From NCBI RefSeq assembly GCF_000168715.1, contig NZ_AASE01000001.1, positions 1 through 64,000 on the forward strand: 64,000 nt of DNA. The letters run 5' to 3'. The position numbers and the translations under genes were made by a program. Within the stretch, counting starts at the first letter, position 1. Each line of letters starts with the position of its first letter. The stretch comes from Chlorobium ferrooxidans DSM 13031 (GTDB lineage: Bacteria; Bacteroidota; Chlorobiia; Chlorobiales; Chlorobiaceae). The notes under the pieces are model-generated. The model was given only the letters and a program-made list of their open reading frames with translations, was not told the origin of the DNA and ran no database searches. Shown here piece by piece: positions 1 through 9,554 of the stretch.

Positions 1-259
1 TCACGCATGATGAGGTAGTCCTCACCTCAACGTTGACTTCAGTGCCGGAATATTTACCATAAAGCACTTTCTGACCTACTTTTACCTGCATTTCAAGCAA
101 CTGGCCGCTATCTGCAACCTTGCCTGCGCCAACGGCAACCACTTCACCATACTGTGGCTTCTCTTTCCCGGTATCAGGAATGTAAAGACCACCTTTGGTT
201 TTTTCCTCTGCCGGTGCAGGTTTAACAATAACTCGATCAGCTAAGGGTTTCAAGTTCAT
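1..259 (-). CDS. groES: GroES co-chaperonin, 3' end missing, apparent frameshift
   Basis: Co-chaperonin that caps the GroEL folding chamber in the cytoplasm. The protein starts [14 protein letters not shown] and contains the mobile-loop region [19 protein letters not shown] (residues about 19-37) and [11 protein letters not shown] (about 65-75), all typical of GroES. It begins at the ATG at 259-257, behind a CIRCE operator. After residue 79 the frame breaks: the bases at about 22-28 read on the minus strand as GAG GTG AGG, whereas one additional G would restore E-G-E-D-Y-L-I-M-R, the usual GroES C-terminus. The gene is essential in most bacteria, so a sequencing or assembly error is more likely than real loss. 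groEL should lie outside the window. Identity is certain; the meaning of the frameshift is not. Confidence 0.93.
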   Translation of the reverse strand, partial: MNLKPLADRVIVKPAPAEEKTKGGLYIPDTGKEKPQYGEVVAVGAGKVADSGQLLEMQVKVGQKVLYGKYSGTEVNVEVRTTSSCV

Positions 260-329
260 TGTCTTCTCTCGTTTGTGTTTTAGATTAAGAGTACGATACT
301 ATTGGTTAGAATAGAGCGTTTTTTATCTT

Positions 330-356
330 TTAGCACTCACGGTGTTCGAGTGCTAA
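330..356. promoter_or_regulatory. CIRCE operator (HrcA site)
   Basis: Perfect inverted repeat TTAGCACTC (330-338), nine-base spacer, GAGTGCTAA (348-356). This is the canonical CIRCE element bound by the heat-shock repressor HrcA, about 70 bases upstream of the groES start. It shows groESL is under HrcA control here. The divergent gene at 439 begins 82 bases away on the other side. Confidence 0.97.
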
Positions 357-438
357 AAGAACAACTAATGATAAGAAAAAAACTTTCCACTCCAAACAGT
401 TTCTTTACTTTAGAAAGTATGTTGAACACCCTTTACCG

Positions 439-747
439 ATGACCATCATGGACGAAAAAACACGAACCTCATTAAATCCGGCACACTACAGCACCATCGG
501 CAAAGTTGCTGTCGAAAAGCTGGAGAGTATCCGCTCGAAAATGCTTGACAACACCGCCACCGAAGAGGACCGCCTGCTTGGCAGGCTGCTTGAGGAGATT
601 ACTGCACTTGCCAAAAACCGCATCTCGGTTACAGCAAACGAGAGCGATTTCAGCAAAGGGAGCGACGTGTGGGTTGAACGCACCGAGGGGCACTTTCCGC
701 ATATCAGGCTGCACGGAGGGGCGCTTGAGGATGATCCGATCGGGTGA
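439..747 (+). CDS. Conserved hypothetical protein, 102 aa
   Basis: Small soluble acidic protein with no signal peptide or membrane segment. A helical, charged middle (about residues 20-60, ESIRSKMLDNTATEEDRLLGR) is followed by a short C-terminus ending DDPIG. I do not recognise a family. It is divergent from groES and converges on uvrA, with only 13 bases between the two stop codons, which fits a real gene filling this slot. An internal ATG at 448 (MDEKTRTS) is an alternative start. Function unknown. Confidence 0.6.
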   Translation: MTIMDEKTRTSLNPAHYSTIGKVAVEKLESIRSKMLDNTATEEDRLLGRLLEEITALAKNRISVTANESDFSKGSDVWVERTEGHFPHIRLHGGALEDDPIG

Positions 748-760
748 AAAAGAGCCCTCT

Positions 761-3607
761 TTATCGCTCAAAGACGGGCTTGAGATAGAGCCCGGTCAGG
801 GAGTGCTCCATGGCAGCAATCTCCTCCGGCGTTCCTTCAGCCACAAGAGAGCCGCCCTTGTCGCCTGCACCCGGACCAAGATCGATTATCCAGTCGGCCT
901 GCATGATGATATCGGGATTGTGCTCAATAATGACCAGGGTATTGTTCTGTTCGAGAAGTTTTTCAAAACAGAGAATCAACTTCTTGATATCCTCAAAGTG
1001 CAGTCCGGTGGTCGGTTCATCAAAAATAAAAAGCGTGTGCGCCGTATCGGCATGAGCGATGAAACTTGCCAGTTTCAGGCGCTGTGCCTCACCGCCGGAA
1101 AGCGTGCTTGAGGACTGGCCAAGGCGGATATAGCCGAGTCCAACCTCTTCAAGAACCATAAGCTTTCTTGCAACTGCCTTCTCATCCCTGAAAAAGGTTA
1201 TCGCCTCTTCAACCGTCAGGTCGAGCACTGCGGCAATCGAAAGACCATGGTACTCTACCTCCAGGGTTTCAGGTTTGTAGCGCAAACCTCCGCAATCTTC
1301 ACAGAGAGCCTCAATGTCCGCAAGGAACTGCATCTCGATATGGACACTCCCCTCTCCGGCACAGGTTTCACAGCGACCGCCGGGTATGTTGAATGAAAAA
1401 TAACCGGCCTTCCACCCCCTTGCTTTGGCATCTCTCGTCTGGGAAAAGAGGTTGCGGATATCGTCAAATATCTTCAGGTAGGTGACCGGATTACTCCGGC
1501 TTGACTTGCCGATGGGCGACTGGTCAACATGCTCGACCCGGTCAACCATCCATGTGCCTGAAATCGAGCGGTGCGTTCCGACCTGCTCTTTAAGGCCGAC
1601 CTTCTCCTTCATGATCCCCTTGTTGAGAATATCATTGACAAGGGTTGACTTGCCTGAACCGCTCACACCGGTAATACAGGTCATCACGTTGAGCGGAAAG
1701 CGCACATCGATGTTCTTGAGATTGTTCTGCATGGCACCGGTAATCTCAATGCATGCACTGAAATCAGGTTTTCTGCGAACCTTCGGCACCGGGATGCATT
1801 TTTTGCCGTTGAAATAGTCGGCAGTAAGGGAGGTTCCCGACCGCTTCATCTCGTCAACCGTACCGTGAAAAACCACCTCGCCGCCAAGACGTCCGGCATA
1901 GGGGCCAAGGTCGATCACTTCATCAGCGGCTTCGATAATTTCACGGTCATGCTCAACAACCACTACGGTATTGCCGAGGTCACGCAGGCGCCGTAAAAGC
2001 GTAATAAGTCGCGCGGAGTCACACTGGTGAAGGCCTATGCTCGGTTCATCAAGGATATAGATCGCTCCGACAAGCGGAGAGCCGAGTGAGGTGGAGAGAT
2101 TGATTCGCTGAAATTCGCCGCCGCTCAACGTGTGGGTGAGGCGGTCAAGCGTAAGGTAGTTCAGACCCACATCGAGCAGATAGCCGAGCCGCTTGATAAT
2201 CTCCTCCAGAACCGCTTCAGCAACCTTGCGGTCAAAGGGAGAGATCTCGAGATTGCGGAAAAACTCTGATGCCTCGGCAATATTCATGCGCGTAACCTCG
2301 CCGATATGACGTCCGGAAACCCTGACAAGGCGGGCATCCGGATTGAGACGGCTCCCTTCACAATCAGGGCATATCGCATAACCGCGGTAACGGCTTAAAA
2401 AGACCCGGAAGTGCATCTTGTAGCCCGACTCCTTCTCTATTTCAGCAAAAAATGGGCGGATTCCCTTCAACCGTTCATCACCGAGCCCCTTCCAGATGAT
2501 ATCCTTGTGCGCATGGGAGAGCTTTTCATAAGGCTCGTCAAGCGGTATGCCGAGCGAAGGGGCGACCGAAAGCAGCTGGCGAAGGTGCCAGCGGTACTTT
2601 TCAGAGTTCCAGCAGGCTATGGCCCCCTCCTTCAGCGAGAGCGACTTGTCGGGCACAACAATGTTCTCGTCAATCCCCGCAATTCGGCCGAAACCCTGAC
2701 AGGTAGTACAGGCGCCGATCGGGGAGTTGAAGGCAAAAAGCTGGGGTGAGGGTTCCTGGTACTCAATCCCGTTCAGTTCGAGCCGGTCACTGAAAAGGTA
2801 GCTCTTGCCTCCGACCACCTTCAATGCAGCATATCCGCCCGACTCATTGAAACAGCTCTCCGCTGCCTGTGATATCCGGCTGAAAACCTTCTCATCGTTC
2901 CTGGCAACAAACCGGTCAACCAGCACAAGAACATTGGCACGTTCACCCTTCGGCATATCGAGCAGCCGTTTGCACTCCTGCTCGTGGTTGAGATCAAGTA
3001 TTTCATCACCGGCAACCACCCTGAAAAAGCCCTTCTTCAAAAGATTGGCAATTTCGTCCTGCACAGAACAGAGATGGTGGGCGGCATCCTCGTGAGAGGG
3101 AAAAAGGAACCCGACATAAAACTTCGTGCCCTCCTCAAAAAAACCGGCCTGAAGGCTCACGTCGTCCGGAGTATGCTTCAGCACCAGTTCACTGGTATCA
3201 CGCGAATAGATTTTACCGATCCTTGCGTAGAGCAGGCGGAGATAGTCATAAATTTCCGATACCGTACCAACCGTTGAACGGGGATTTTTCGGTATCGGTT
3301 TCTGCTCTATGGCGATAGCCGGTGCTATGCCTTCAACACTTTCAATATCCGGGCGCGGCATGCGTTCAAGAAACTGCCGCACATAGGCCGAAAGCGACTC
3401 AACATAGCGGCGGTGACCTTCGGCATAGAGCGTATCAAAAGCGAGGCTTGATTTGCCGGAGCCGCTGACTCCCGTCAGAACGACAAACCGGTTACGGGGA
3501 ATACAGACCGAGATATTGGCAAGGTTGTGCGTATTGATCCCTTTCAGGACAATATCCGGCAGACTCGTTTCAGCAACGGCTGAACTGCTGAGCCTTTGAG
3601 TTGTCAT
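761..3607 (-). CDS. uvrA: Excinuclease ABC subunit A
   Basis: Damage-recognition ATPase of nucleotide excision repair; loads UvrB at lesions. Two ABC modules are visible: Walker A GVSGSGKSS (about residues 46-54) and a second GVSGSGKST (about 650), with signature motifs LSGGEFQR (about 500) and LSGGEAQR (about 835). Zinc-binding pairs are CTTC plus CPDC (about 300 and 415) and CETC plus CEDC (about 745-775). The first zinc knuckle usual after the IG(R/K) motif is absent: the sequence there is IGKIYSRDTSELV with no cysteine. From memory this is shared with some Bacteroidetes/Chlorobi UvrA proteins. Start placed at the ATG at 3607 rather than the TTG two codons upstream; no strong ribosome binding site is visible for either. 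Confidence 0.97.
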   Translation of the reverse strand: MTTQRLSSSAVAETSLPDIVLKGINTHNLANISVCIPRNRFVVLTGVSGSGKSSLAFDTLYAEGHRRYVESLSAYVRQFLERMPRPDIESVEGIAPAIAIEQKPIPKNPRSTVGTVSEIYDYLRLLYARIGKIYSRDTSELVLKHTPDDVSLQAGFFEEGTKFYVGFLFPSHEDAAHHLCSVQDEIANLLKKGFFRVVAGDEILDLNHEQECKRLLDMPKGERANVLVLVDRFVARNDEKVFSRISQAAESCFNESGGYAALKVVGGKSYLFSDRLELNGIEYQEPSPQLFAFNSPIGACTTCQGFGRIAGIDENIVVPDKSLSLKEGAIACWNSEKYRWHLRQLLSVAPSLGIPLDEPYEKLSHAHKDIIWKGLGDERLKGIRPFFAEIEKESGYKMHFRVFLSRYRGYAICPDCEGSRLNPDARLVRVSGRHIGEVTRMNIAEASEFFRNLEISPFDRKVAEAVLEEIIKRLGYLLDVGLNYLTLDRLTHTLSGGEFQRINLSTSLGSPLVGAIYILDEPSIGLHQCDSARLITLLRRLRDLGNTVVVVEHDREIIEAADEVIDLGPYAGRLGGEVVFHGTVDEMKRSGTSLTADYFNGKKCIPVPKVRRKPDFSACIEITGAMQNNLKNIDVRFPLNVMTCITGVSGSGKSTLVNDILNKGIMKEKVGLKEQVGTHRSISGTWMVDRVEHVDQSPIGKSSRSNPVTYLKIFDDIRNLFSQTRDAKARGWKAGYFSFNIPGGRCETCAGEGSVHIEMQFLADIEALCEDCGGLRYKPETLEVEYHGLSIAAVLDLTVEEAITFFRDEKAVARKLMVLEEVGLGYIRLGQSSSTLSGGEAQRLKLASFIAHADTAHTLFIFDEPTTGLHFEDIKKLILCFEKLLEQNNTLVIIEHNPDIIMQADWIIDLGPGAGDKGGSLVAEGTPEEIAAMEHSLTGLYLKPVFER

Positions 3608-3727
3608 GTTCAAATCAGTGTTGTCAATTTATGTCCGGACCGGAAAACCTTCAAAAAAGAGCAGTGGCAGATCCGGAGTTAATAAAGGGAGAATGAAGCT
3701 CATCAGGAATTTTCAGGTGCAGCATGC

Positions 3728-4141
3728 TCAATGCGGCTCCTTCCTCAAGAGCGATGCAATGGTTGTGGAGGCCATCAGATCCTGAATTTTATTCTGCAGG
3801 CTGTTCATATAGTCACGATGATGACATGATGAACTGATTTCACAACTGGCCAGTTTCTTGCCGCACCGCATAAGATGAGGAGCTCCCTCGATGGCAATAG
3901 CGATATCGGCAACCGTGATCTCTCCGGGTTTACGGCCAAGCGAATAACCACCCTTGACCCCCTGGACAGAACGGGCAATACCGGCTCGCTTCAGGCTTTG
4001 CATCGCTTTTGAAAGAAACTCCTGGGAAACACCGATATCATCAGCCATCTCCTTGACGGTGACAACCCTGTCAACCCCCTTTGTCGACAGATAGGTAACG
4101 GCGTGAAGCCCGTATTCAAATTTTCTCGAAACCTGAAGCAT
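3728..4141 (-). CDS. Rrf2-family transcriptional regulator with Fe-S type cysteines
   Basis: Winged-helix regulator of the Rrf2 family, 137 aa from the ATG at 4141 (MLQVSRKFEYGLHAV). The N-terminal HTH is clear (TVKEMADDIGVSQEFLSKAMQ, then VKGGYSLGRKP). Three cysteines in C-x6-C-x5-C spacing (RCGKKLASCEISSSC, residues about 93-107) match the class that binds an iron-sulfur cluster (IscR, NsrR, RirA and SufR-like), so it may sense iron, nitric oxide or redox state; which one cannot be told. An upstream in-frame start at 4198 would add a 19-residue low-complexity tail and is less likely. It is divergent from the hydrolase at 4286 across a 144-base AT-rich gap. Confidence 0.85.
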   Translation of the reverse strand: MLQVSRKFEYGLHAVTYLSTKGVDRVVTVKEMADDIGVSQEFLSKAMQSLKRAGIARSVQGVKGGYSLGRKPGEITVADIAIAIEGAPHLMRCGKKLASCEISSSCHHRDYMNSLQNKIQDLMASTTIASLLRKEPH

Positions 4142-4285
4142 CGCTGTGTGAATTCTGTTAAACTGGATAGAATTAAACCTGATACCTATAGTAACCAATA
4201 TCTTTATTATTGCCTCACAACCGATATATTACTCTATAATTTTATTCATTGAGACCTCCCTTGAGCGATCCCACTAATTTACATC

Positions 4286-5158
4286 ATGAGCAGCACCGTA
4301 AAGGACCAACATTTTCTCTGGCAATTCGCTCCCGATCAGGAAGCAAAAATCCGCTATCAGGAGTACGGGCAGGATAACCCTGAAAAAACACCGATTCTCT
4401 TTATTCACGGCTACGGCGGCATGCTTGAACACTGGAACCTCAATATTCCGGAGTTCACGCATAACCGTAAACTCTACGCCATGGACCTGGTCGGGTTCGG
4501 CAAATCACAAAAACCCAACGTTCGGTACTCTCTTGAACTCTTTGCCACACAGATTGAGGCCTTTCTCTTTCTGAAAAAGCTTGATACGATCATTATTGTC
4601 GGCCACTCCATGGGTGCTGCAAGCGGTATCTATTTTGCCCATCATCAGCCTGAAAAAGTCAAAGCGCTCATCCTTGCAAATCCATCCGGTCTTTTTGGCG
4701 ATATGATGGATGGAATGGCGAGCGTCTTCTTCGGCCTTATCGGATCTCCAATGATCGGCGATGTACTCTTTTCAGCTTTTGCCAATCCCCTGGGTGTCAG
4801 TCAGAGTCTTATGCCAACCTACTACAACCAGAAGATGGTTGATGCAAAACTGATCAACCAGTTCACCCTCCCCTTGCAGGACAAAGGAGCCCAGTGGTCC
4901 TATCTCTCCCCGTCAAGACGGCCGCTTGATTTCCGGCTCGACAACCTCAGGAAACCCTGCAACTTCAAAGGTCCGGCATATCTCGTCTGGGGTGCGGATG
5001 ATATGGCGCTTCCTCCCCATAAAATCATCCCTGAATTCCAGCAGCTTCTGCCGCAGGCCGGAGCATTTATCATTCCGAAAGCGGCTCACTGCATCCACCA
5101 TGATGCCCATGAAGCGTTCAATGAGCGACTGAAATTGATTCTTGACTCACTGGATTAA
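4286..5158 (+). CDS. Alpha/beta hydrolase
   Basis: Alpha/beta-hydrolase fold protein of 290 aa. Oxyanion-hole motif FIHGYGG (about residues 39-45), nucleophile elbow GHSMG (Ser about 109), acid WGADD (about 238) and catalytic His in KAAHCIHHD (about 266). A hydrophobic cap around [15 protein letters not shown] suggests a lipid-like substrate. Sequence alone does not identify the substrate; in phototrophs related proteins act on chlorophyll or quinone precursors, but I see nothing that proves this here. No signal peptide, so cytoplasmic. Divergent from the Rrf2 regulator, which could control it. Confidence 0.85.
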   Translation: MSSTVKDQHFLWQFAPDQEAKIRYQEYGQDNPEKTPILFIHGYGGMLEHWNLNIPEFTHNRKLYAMDLVGFGKSQKPNVRYSLELFATQIEAFLFLKKLDTIIIVGHSMGAASGIYFAHHQPEKVKALILANPSGLFGDMMDGMASVFFGLIGSPMIGDVLFSAFANPLGVSQSLMPTYYNQKMVDAKLINQFTLPLQDKGAQWSYLSPSRRPLDFRLDNLRKPCNFKGPAYLVWGADDMALPPHKIIPEFQQLLPQAGAFIIPKAAHCIHHDAHEAFNERLKLILDSLD

Positions 5159-5199
5159 TCTCACCTGACTCCTTGAAAAACGATCGGGATGCAACGGAG

Positions 5200-7773
5200 T
5201 TATAACGAGGTACTGCCGGAATGTTTCAGCCTGAGATCCCTTAACTGGGGAGTTTTCAGCCCGATCTGAATCGCGTAGCTCCGGAAACTTCCGCTCGGTA
5301 CCCACTGAAAACCAACCTGCCAGCAGTGAAGATCGCGATAGAGCTGGAGCATGGGGAAAATCACTTCCCGATTCCGGAGATCATAGCCGGTATTGACTGA
5401 TACCTGCCATGTTTTTGAGACCGAGAACGTTGAAGAGGCCGTAACCAGTGAGGTTGTTGTTGGCTCAAGAGGATTGCTCCGGTCTGACTGGAGATAGAGC
5501 GAGAGGCGAAACTGCCAGGGCAGCGTATAATCAATGTCGCTGTACTCACCATTATTAAGAATACGATCCCGCAGCAGTGATGATGGATTCATCTGGATTG
5601 CCGTGCCTGCTGCCGGTGCTGACGCTCCAGCCGCCCTTCGTCCCTGAAGGGTGAACCCCATGTTCAGGAACCCCCTTACAAAGCGTAAAAGCCCTCTGCC
5701 TTCATCCCGGTTGAAGCGGTTGACCCTCACGCCACTCAACGGGTCATAACTGTAAAAATCATACATCCCGCCCGCACTCAACAGAAAGTCCGGTGAGAGT
5801 GCATTGCTTTGGGCTGTGAGGGTAAGCGGTTCAAGCTTGAGCGACTCTGCCGCAAAATTATAGGAGGTAGCAACATTCAGTGCGAGCAATTGAACCGTGT
5901 GACCGTCATAAAATGAGTCCGCTTCTGCCTGCCCGGAGGAGCCCGTGAATTTGCCATGAAAGAGATTATTCAGGCTGATGCCAACTCTGCTCTGCCCTTC
6001 GGGAAGACCGCTGTACCAGCGATTTTCAAATCTGTTATAGAGCGTGCCATAGGTCCAGTCATAGAGATGGCGGTGGTAGTAATCACGTCCGATACCGCTG
6101 AACGCCGGATTCCAGGTGTAGGTAAGGGTAGGGATAAAGGTATGACGAACCGCCTTGAGCCCCGGTAATCCGGTTTGTACTGATCCGTAGAGCCGTGTCG
6201 AGGCATCAACCGAAAAAACAGTGGTTGAAAAATCCCTGTCGCTGAAAGCACTGCTCAGAAAACGGGTGAAAGTCAGAGACGGATTGACATTGAAATACCG
6301 AAAAAGGGTTGATTGCATGCGCAGTGGAAAAAGAACCCGCTTTGCACTGTATATATCTTCATCAAGCCCCGGTACCGGCTCTCTTGCAAGCAGGCTGATC
6401 CCCTGTGTAAAAAGCGCTTTGTACCCCTCGGAAAACTCCCTGTAGTAACCCATCTCAACATCAGCACTCGCCGAATAACCCGAAGAAGAGGGCCCATCCT
6501 GTGACGTGGCACTCCCCGACAATGCTGCAGCGGAGCTTACCGACAGAGCAGAGTTGAATGGATAGAAACGACTCCGGTAAAATGAAGCTCCAAATGTCTC
6601 CGTGGCCTTGTGGGTAGAGAGATCCTTGATTCTGTCAAAATAAAGTGCGCCAATTGTGCTCTCGTCATTGAAGGTTTTGCCGAGGGATCCCCTGGCATTT
6701 GCCTGCCCGGTCAGTATGGTTTCAGCATTGACTGAATGCAGCTCATAGATACGCTCACCGCCCTGAAAATCCAGATTGAGATCAAGCCGTGTGGAAGGGT
6801 CCATAAGCTGGTTATGCAGAACACTCAGATTCCAGTCACGATGGACACTTCCATCGGAATTGAGGATATTGCGTTTGAACTCCCCTGCAATACCTCCGGA
6901 AAAATCATGTTGTTTCGTGTAGCGAAAGCGGTTTCCAAGCCGCCAGCTTCCGTTCAAGGCAAGATCGCCATCAATCTTCAGATCCATATACTCATCAATA
7001 GCCCAGAAATAGCCCAGATTCGACACAAAGTAACCGCGATCGCTCGCACGGCTCGGTGTTGGTGTCAGAAAACCTGATGAGCGCGCCTCCTGGAGGGGAA
7101 AAACCATATAGGGCAGTGCAAGAATGGGCACTGCGGGCAGACGCCGGGAAAAAATCTCCGGTCGCACATACAGGACAAGCGGTCTGGCAACTACTTTTTT
7201 GCCCGGAATAATGGTCAGACTGGAAGAGGAGATCCAGTAATGCGGATCTTCATCATCACAGGTTGTGTAGGTTCCGTTACTGATCTGCAGCTCACCGCTG
7301 TCAAGACGCGAAACATGCTCTCCCTGAAAAATAAGATCACTGGAAGAGGAGGTGACATTGGAGGTCTCCCCCCTCTGTCTCCTGAAATCATAGGTTATTG
7401 TTTCAGCATTGAAACTCCCCTTGCTGTCGGAAAAAACCGCAGGATCGGTCAACTGTTTCGAAGAATCCGCCACACCCGATGCGCGAAGCTGTTCGGTATT
7501 GAGATCAATCACAATGCCGGGCGCAGTTAGCCGCCTGCTCTCATGGTTGATTGCAGCTTTACCCCGAAGCTCTATAGTACGCCGGTCGAAATTGTAGATA
7601 ACGGAATCTTTCGCACTAAAAAAGATGGTGCTTTCAATCCCGGATCCAGCCTTCTCGGGAAGCGAAGGCGCGGCAGCATGGAGACGACAGGGCGATAACA
7701 ATGAGACGAACCCCGCAACAACTGTCGAAATGGTCTGAAGTGAAATGTTCCTGTTAATTATCCTCAATGCCAT
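5200..7773 (-). CDS. lptD: LPS-assembly protein LptD (OstA)
   Basis: Outer-membrane translocon that inserts lipopolysaccharide in the outer leaflet. 857 aa, with an N-terminal signal peptide (hydrophobic to about residue 33, ending SPCRLHAAA). An LptA-like OstA domain follows (about 50-190: [30 protein letters not shown]), then the barrel domain rich in alternating aromatic strands to the C-terminus. ATG at 7773 is preceded by CGGAG with good spacing. Starts of lptD and trpB are divergent with about 150 bases between them. It confirms a two-membrane cell. Family assignment is firm; the barrel is divergent from proteobacterial LptD, as expected for this phylum. Confidence 0.9.
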   Translation of the reverse strand: MALRIINRNISLQTISTVVAGFVSLLSPCRLHAAAPSLPEKAGSGIESTIFFSAKDSVIYNFDRRTIELRGKAAINHESRRLTAPGIVIDLNTEQLRASGVADSSKQLTDPAVFSDSKGSFNAETITYDFRRQRGETSNVTSSSSDLIFQGEHVSRLDSGELQISNGTYTTCDDEDPHYWISSSSLTIIPGKKVVARPLVLYVRPEIFSRRLPAVPILALPYMVFPLQEARSSGFLTPTPSRASDRGYFVSNLGYFWAIDEYMDLKIDGDLALNGSWRLGNRFRYTKQHDFSGGIAGEFKRNILNSDGSVHRDWNLSVLHNQLMDPSTRLDLNLDFQGGERIYELHSVNAETILTGQANARGSLGKTFNDESTIGALYFDRIKDLSTHKATETFGASFYRSRFYPFNSALSVSSAAALSGSATSQDGPSSSGYSASADVEMGYYREFSEGYKALFTQGISLLAREPVPGLDEDIYSAKRVLFPLRMQSTLFRYFNVNPSLTFTRFLSSAFSDRDFSTTVFSVDASTRLYGSVQTGLPGLKAVRHTFIPTLTYTWNPAFSGIGRDYYHRHLYDWTYGTLYNRFENRWYSGLPEGQSRVGISLNNLFHGKFTGSSGQAEADSFYDGHTVQLLALNVATSYNFAAESLKLEPLTLTAQSNALSPDFLLSAGGMYDFYSYDPLSGVRVNRFNRDEGRGLLRFVRGFLNMGFTLQGRRAAGASAPAAGTAIQMNPSSLLRDRILNNGEYSDIDYTLPWQFRLSLYLQSDRSNPLEPTTTSLVTASSTFSVSKTWQVSVNTGYDLRNREVIFPMLQLYRDLHCWQVGFQWVPSGSFRSYAIQIGLKTPQLRDLRLKHSGSTSL

Positions 7774-7921
7774 TTTGCTCCGCTACAGTATTGTGATGGC
7801 CAGTGATAAAAGTTTAAATATATTCTTTTTATTGGTGTATGATGCGTGTTTTTCCGTCAAGGGTCTTCGTCAGAAAAGTCATAACCACAATTTTTTAAAT
7901 TATTTAACCTCTTCTCACCCT

Positions 7922-9121
7922 ATGGTGGCGACTCTTTATTCCGCACCCGATAAGGCCGGACATTTCGGAAGTTTCGGCGGCAAGTTTATCCCTGAGACTC
8001 TTGTTAAAAATGCGGCCGATCTTGAACTGGAATATATAAAAGCAAAAAACGATCCGCTGTTTCACTCTGAACTGAATCTTCTCCTCCGTGATTATGTGGG
8101 GCGTCCCACACCGCTCTATCATGCCGGCCGGCTCAGCAGTAACCTCGGTGGGGCACAGATCTATCTTAAGCGGGAGGATCTCTGCCATACCGGCGCCCAT
8201 AAAATCAACAACGCCCTCGGCCAGGTGCTGCTTGCCCGCCGAATGGGAAAGAAAAGGGTGATTGCCGAAACCGGTGCCGGTCAGCATGGTGTAGCTACAG
8301 CAACGGTTTGTGCGCTCTTTGATTTGAACTGCATCGTCTATATGGGTGAAGAGGATATCCGGCGCCAGGCGCCGAATGTTGCAAGAATGAAGCTTCTCGG
8401 CGCTGAGGTCAGAGCCGTCAGCAGCGGATCAAAAACGCTCAAGGATGCCACAAGCGAAGCAATCCGCGACTGGATGAATAATCCTGAAGAGACCTTCTAT
8501 ATTATCGGATCGGTTGTCGGCATGCATCCCTACCCGATGATCGTTCGTGATTTTCAGGCGGTGATCGGGCAGGAAACCCGCTCACAGATCATTGCCCAGG
8601 CAGGCAGACTGCCCGATGTCATCACGGCATGCGTGGGAGGCGGGAGCAATGCGGTCGGCATGTTTTACGAATTCCTCAAAGATGCCCCCCCCATCGAACT
8701 TGTCGGTGTTGAAGCGGCAGGAGAGGGGCTTCAGGGACGGCACGCCGCTTCGCTTACCCTTGGCAAAACCGGTGTACTCCATGGCGCCATGACCAAACTT
8801 CTCCAGAATGAGGACGGCCAGGTAGAGGAGGCACACTCCATCTCCGCCGGGCTTGACTATCCCGGAGTAGGACCCGAACACTGCTACCTGCAGGAACTCG
8901 GACTGGTAACATACACCTCAACCACCGACCGGGAGGCACTCACCGCACTCAAAACCCTTGCTGCAACTGAAGGCATCATCTGTGCGCTGGAATCGGCACA
9001 TGCCATCCACTACGCGATAACGAGAGCGCCAAAAATGACAAAGGAGAGCATTATCGTAGTCAATCTCTCCGGCAGGGGTGACAAGGATATGGAAACGATC
9101 ATCCGGGAGCTGTCACTGTAG
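7922..9121 (+). CDS. trpB: Tryptophan synthase beta chain
   Basis: Pyridoxal-phosphate enzyme that joins indole and serine to give tryptophan. 399 aa beginning [16 protein letters not shown]. The PLP lysine lies in [10 protein letters not shown] (about residue 93), the phosphate-binding glycine loop in [10 protein letters not shown] (about 235), and the catalytic Glu in ETGAGQHG. An open frame extends 59 codons upstream but has no family similarity and overlaps the lptD start, so the start at 7922 is preferred. trpA is not adjacent; tryptophan genes are scattered. Confidence 0.97.
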   Translation: MVATLYSAPDKAGHFGSFGGKFIPETLVKNAADLELEYIKAKNDPLFHSELNLLLRDYVGRPTPLYHAGRLSSNLGGAQIYLKREDLCHTGAHKINNALGQVLLARRMGKKRVIAETGAGQHGVATATVCALFDLNCIVYMGEEDIRRQAPNVARMKLLGAEVRAVSSGSKTLKDATSEAIRDWMNNPEETFYIIGSVVGMHPYPMIVRDFQAVIGQETRSQIIAQAGRLPDVITACVGGGSNAVGMFYEFLKDAPPIELVGVEAAGEGLQGRHAASLTLGKTGVLHGAMTKLLQNEDGQVEEAHSISAGLDYPGVGPEHCYLQELGLVTYTSTTDREALTALKTLAATEGIICALESAHAIHYAITRAPKMTKESIIVVNLSGRGDKDMETIIRELSL

Positions 9122-9252
9122 GACACCGCTATAGAGGTATTCCGCGATCCGATTGTTTCGTTGGCCCCGACTTTGTCGGGACAGCGCTACCGATATTTCG
9201 CTCCTCTGGAGCTTGAAAATCAAATCGCTCTCGACAATGTATAGCGGTTCCC
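9121..9252. repeat. Miniature element with terminal inverted repeats, copy 1
   Basis: 132-bp stretch beginning at the trpB stop codon. Its ends are imperfect inverted repeats: GGACACCGCTATA (9121-9133) and TATAGCGGTTCCC (9240-9252), 11 of 13 matching. Inside is a hairpin CCCGAC-TTT-GTCGGG (9166-9180) and a GCTCC/GGAGC hairpin (9200-9212) preceded by GCGCTACCG. The terminal motif (G)ACCGCTAT is shared with the element at 15806-15947, and the GCTCC/GGAGC plus GGTAGCGC block with the one at 58640. Probably a non-autonomous repeat; it could also act as the trpB terminator. Confidence 0.55.
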
Positions 9253-9333
9253 TTTTGCAAATGCATCTTTCTCAAGAAAATGCATGAAGGAGTTGCACGA
9301 AAAAAAAATATCCTTATATTTATGGCTCATTAA

Positions 9334-9407
<74 letters not shown>

Positions 9408-9420
9408 AGCAAAACAAAAA

Positions 9421-9444
9421 AGCCTCTGTCAAAAGAGGCTTTTT
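9421..9444 (+). terminator. Rho-independent terminator after tRNA-Gly
   Basis: Stem AGCCTCT (9421-9427), six-base loop, AGAGGCT (9434-9440), followed by a T run. Confidence 0.85.
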
Positions 9445-9508
9445 CTGTTTCTGATCTCTCTATTGTGTTCGGTATGAGAATGTTGTGTTCCTGATAACAA
9501 TGCAAGAA

Positions 9509-9530
9509 GGGCAAACACACAGGTTTGCCC
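9509..9530. repeat. Palindromic GTAGGGGC-type hairpin
   Basis: GGGCAAAC (9509-9516) pairs with GTTTGCCC (9523-9530) just past the stop of the protease gene. On the minus strand it reads GTAGGGGCAAACC...GTTTGCCC, close to the hairpin at 41551-41580, so both may belong to one intergenic palindrome family. It is placed to end transcription of the protease gene. Confidence 0.5.
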
Positions 9531-9554
9531 CTACAACAATTCAAACCACAAACA

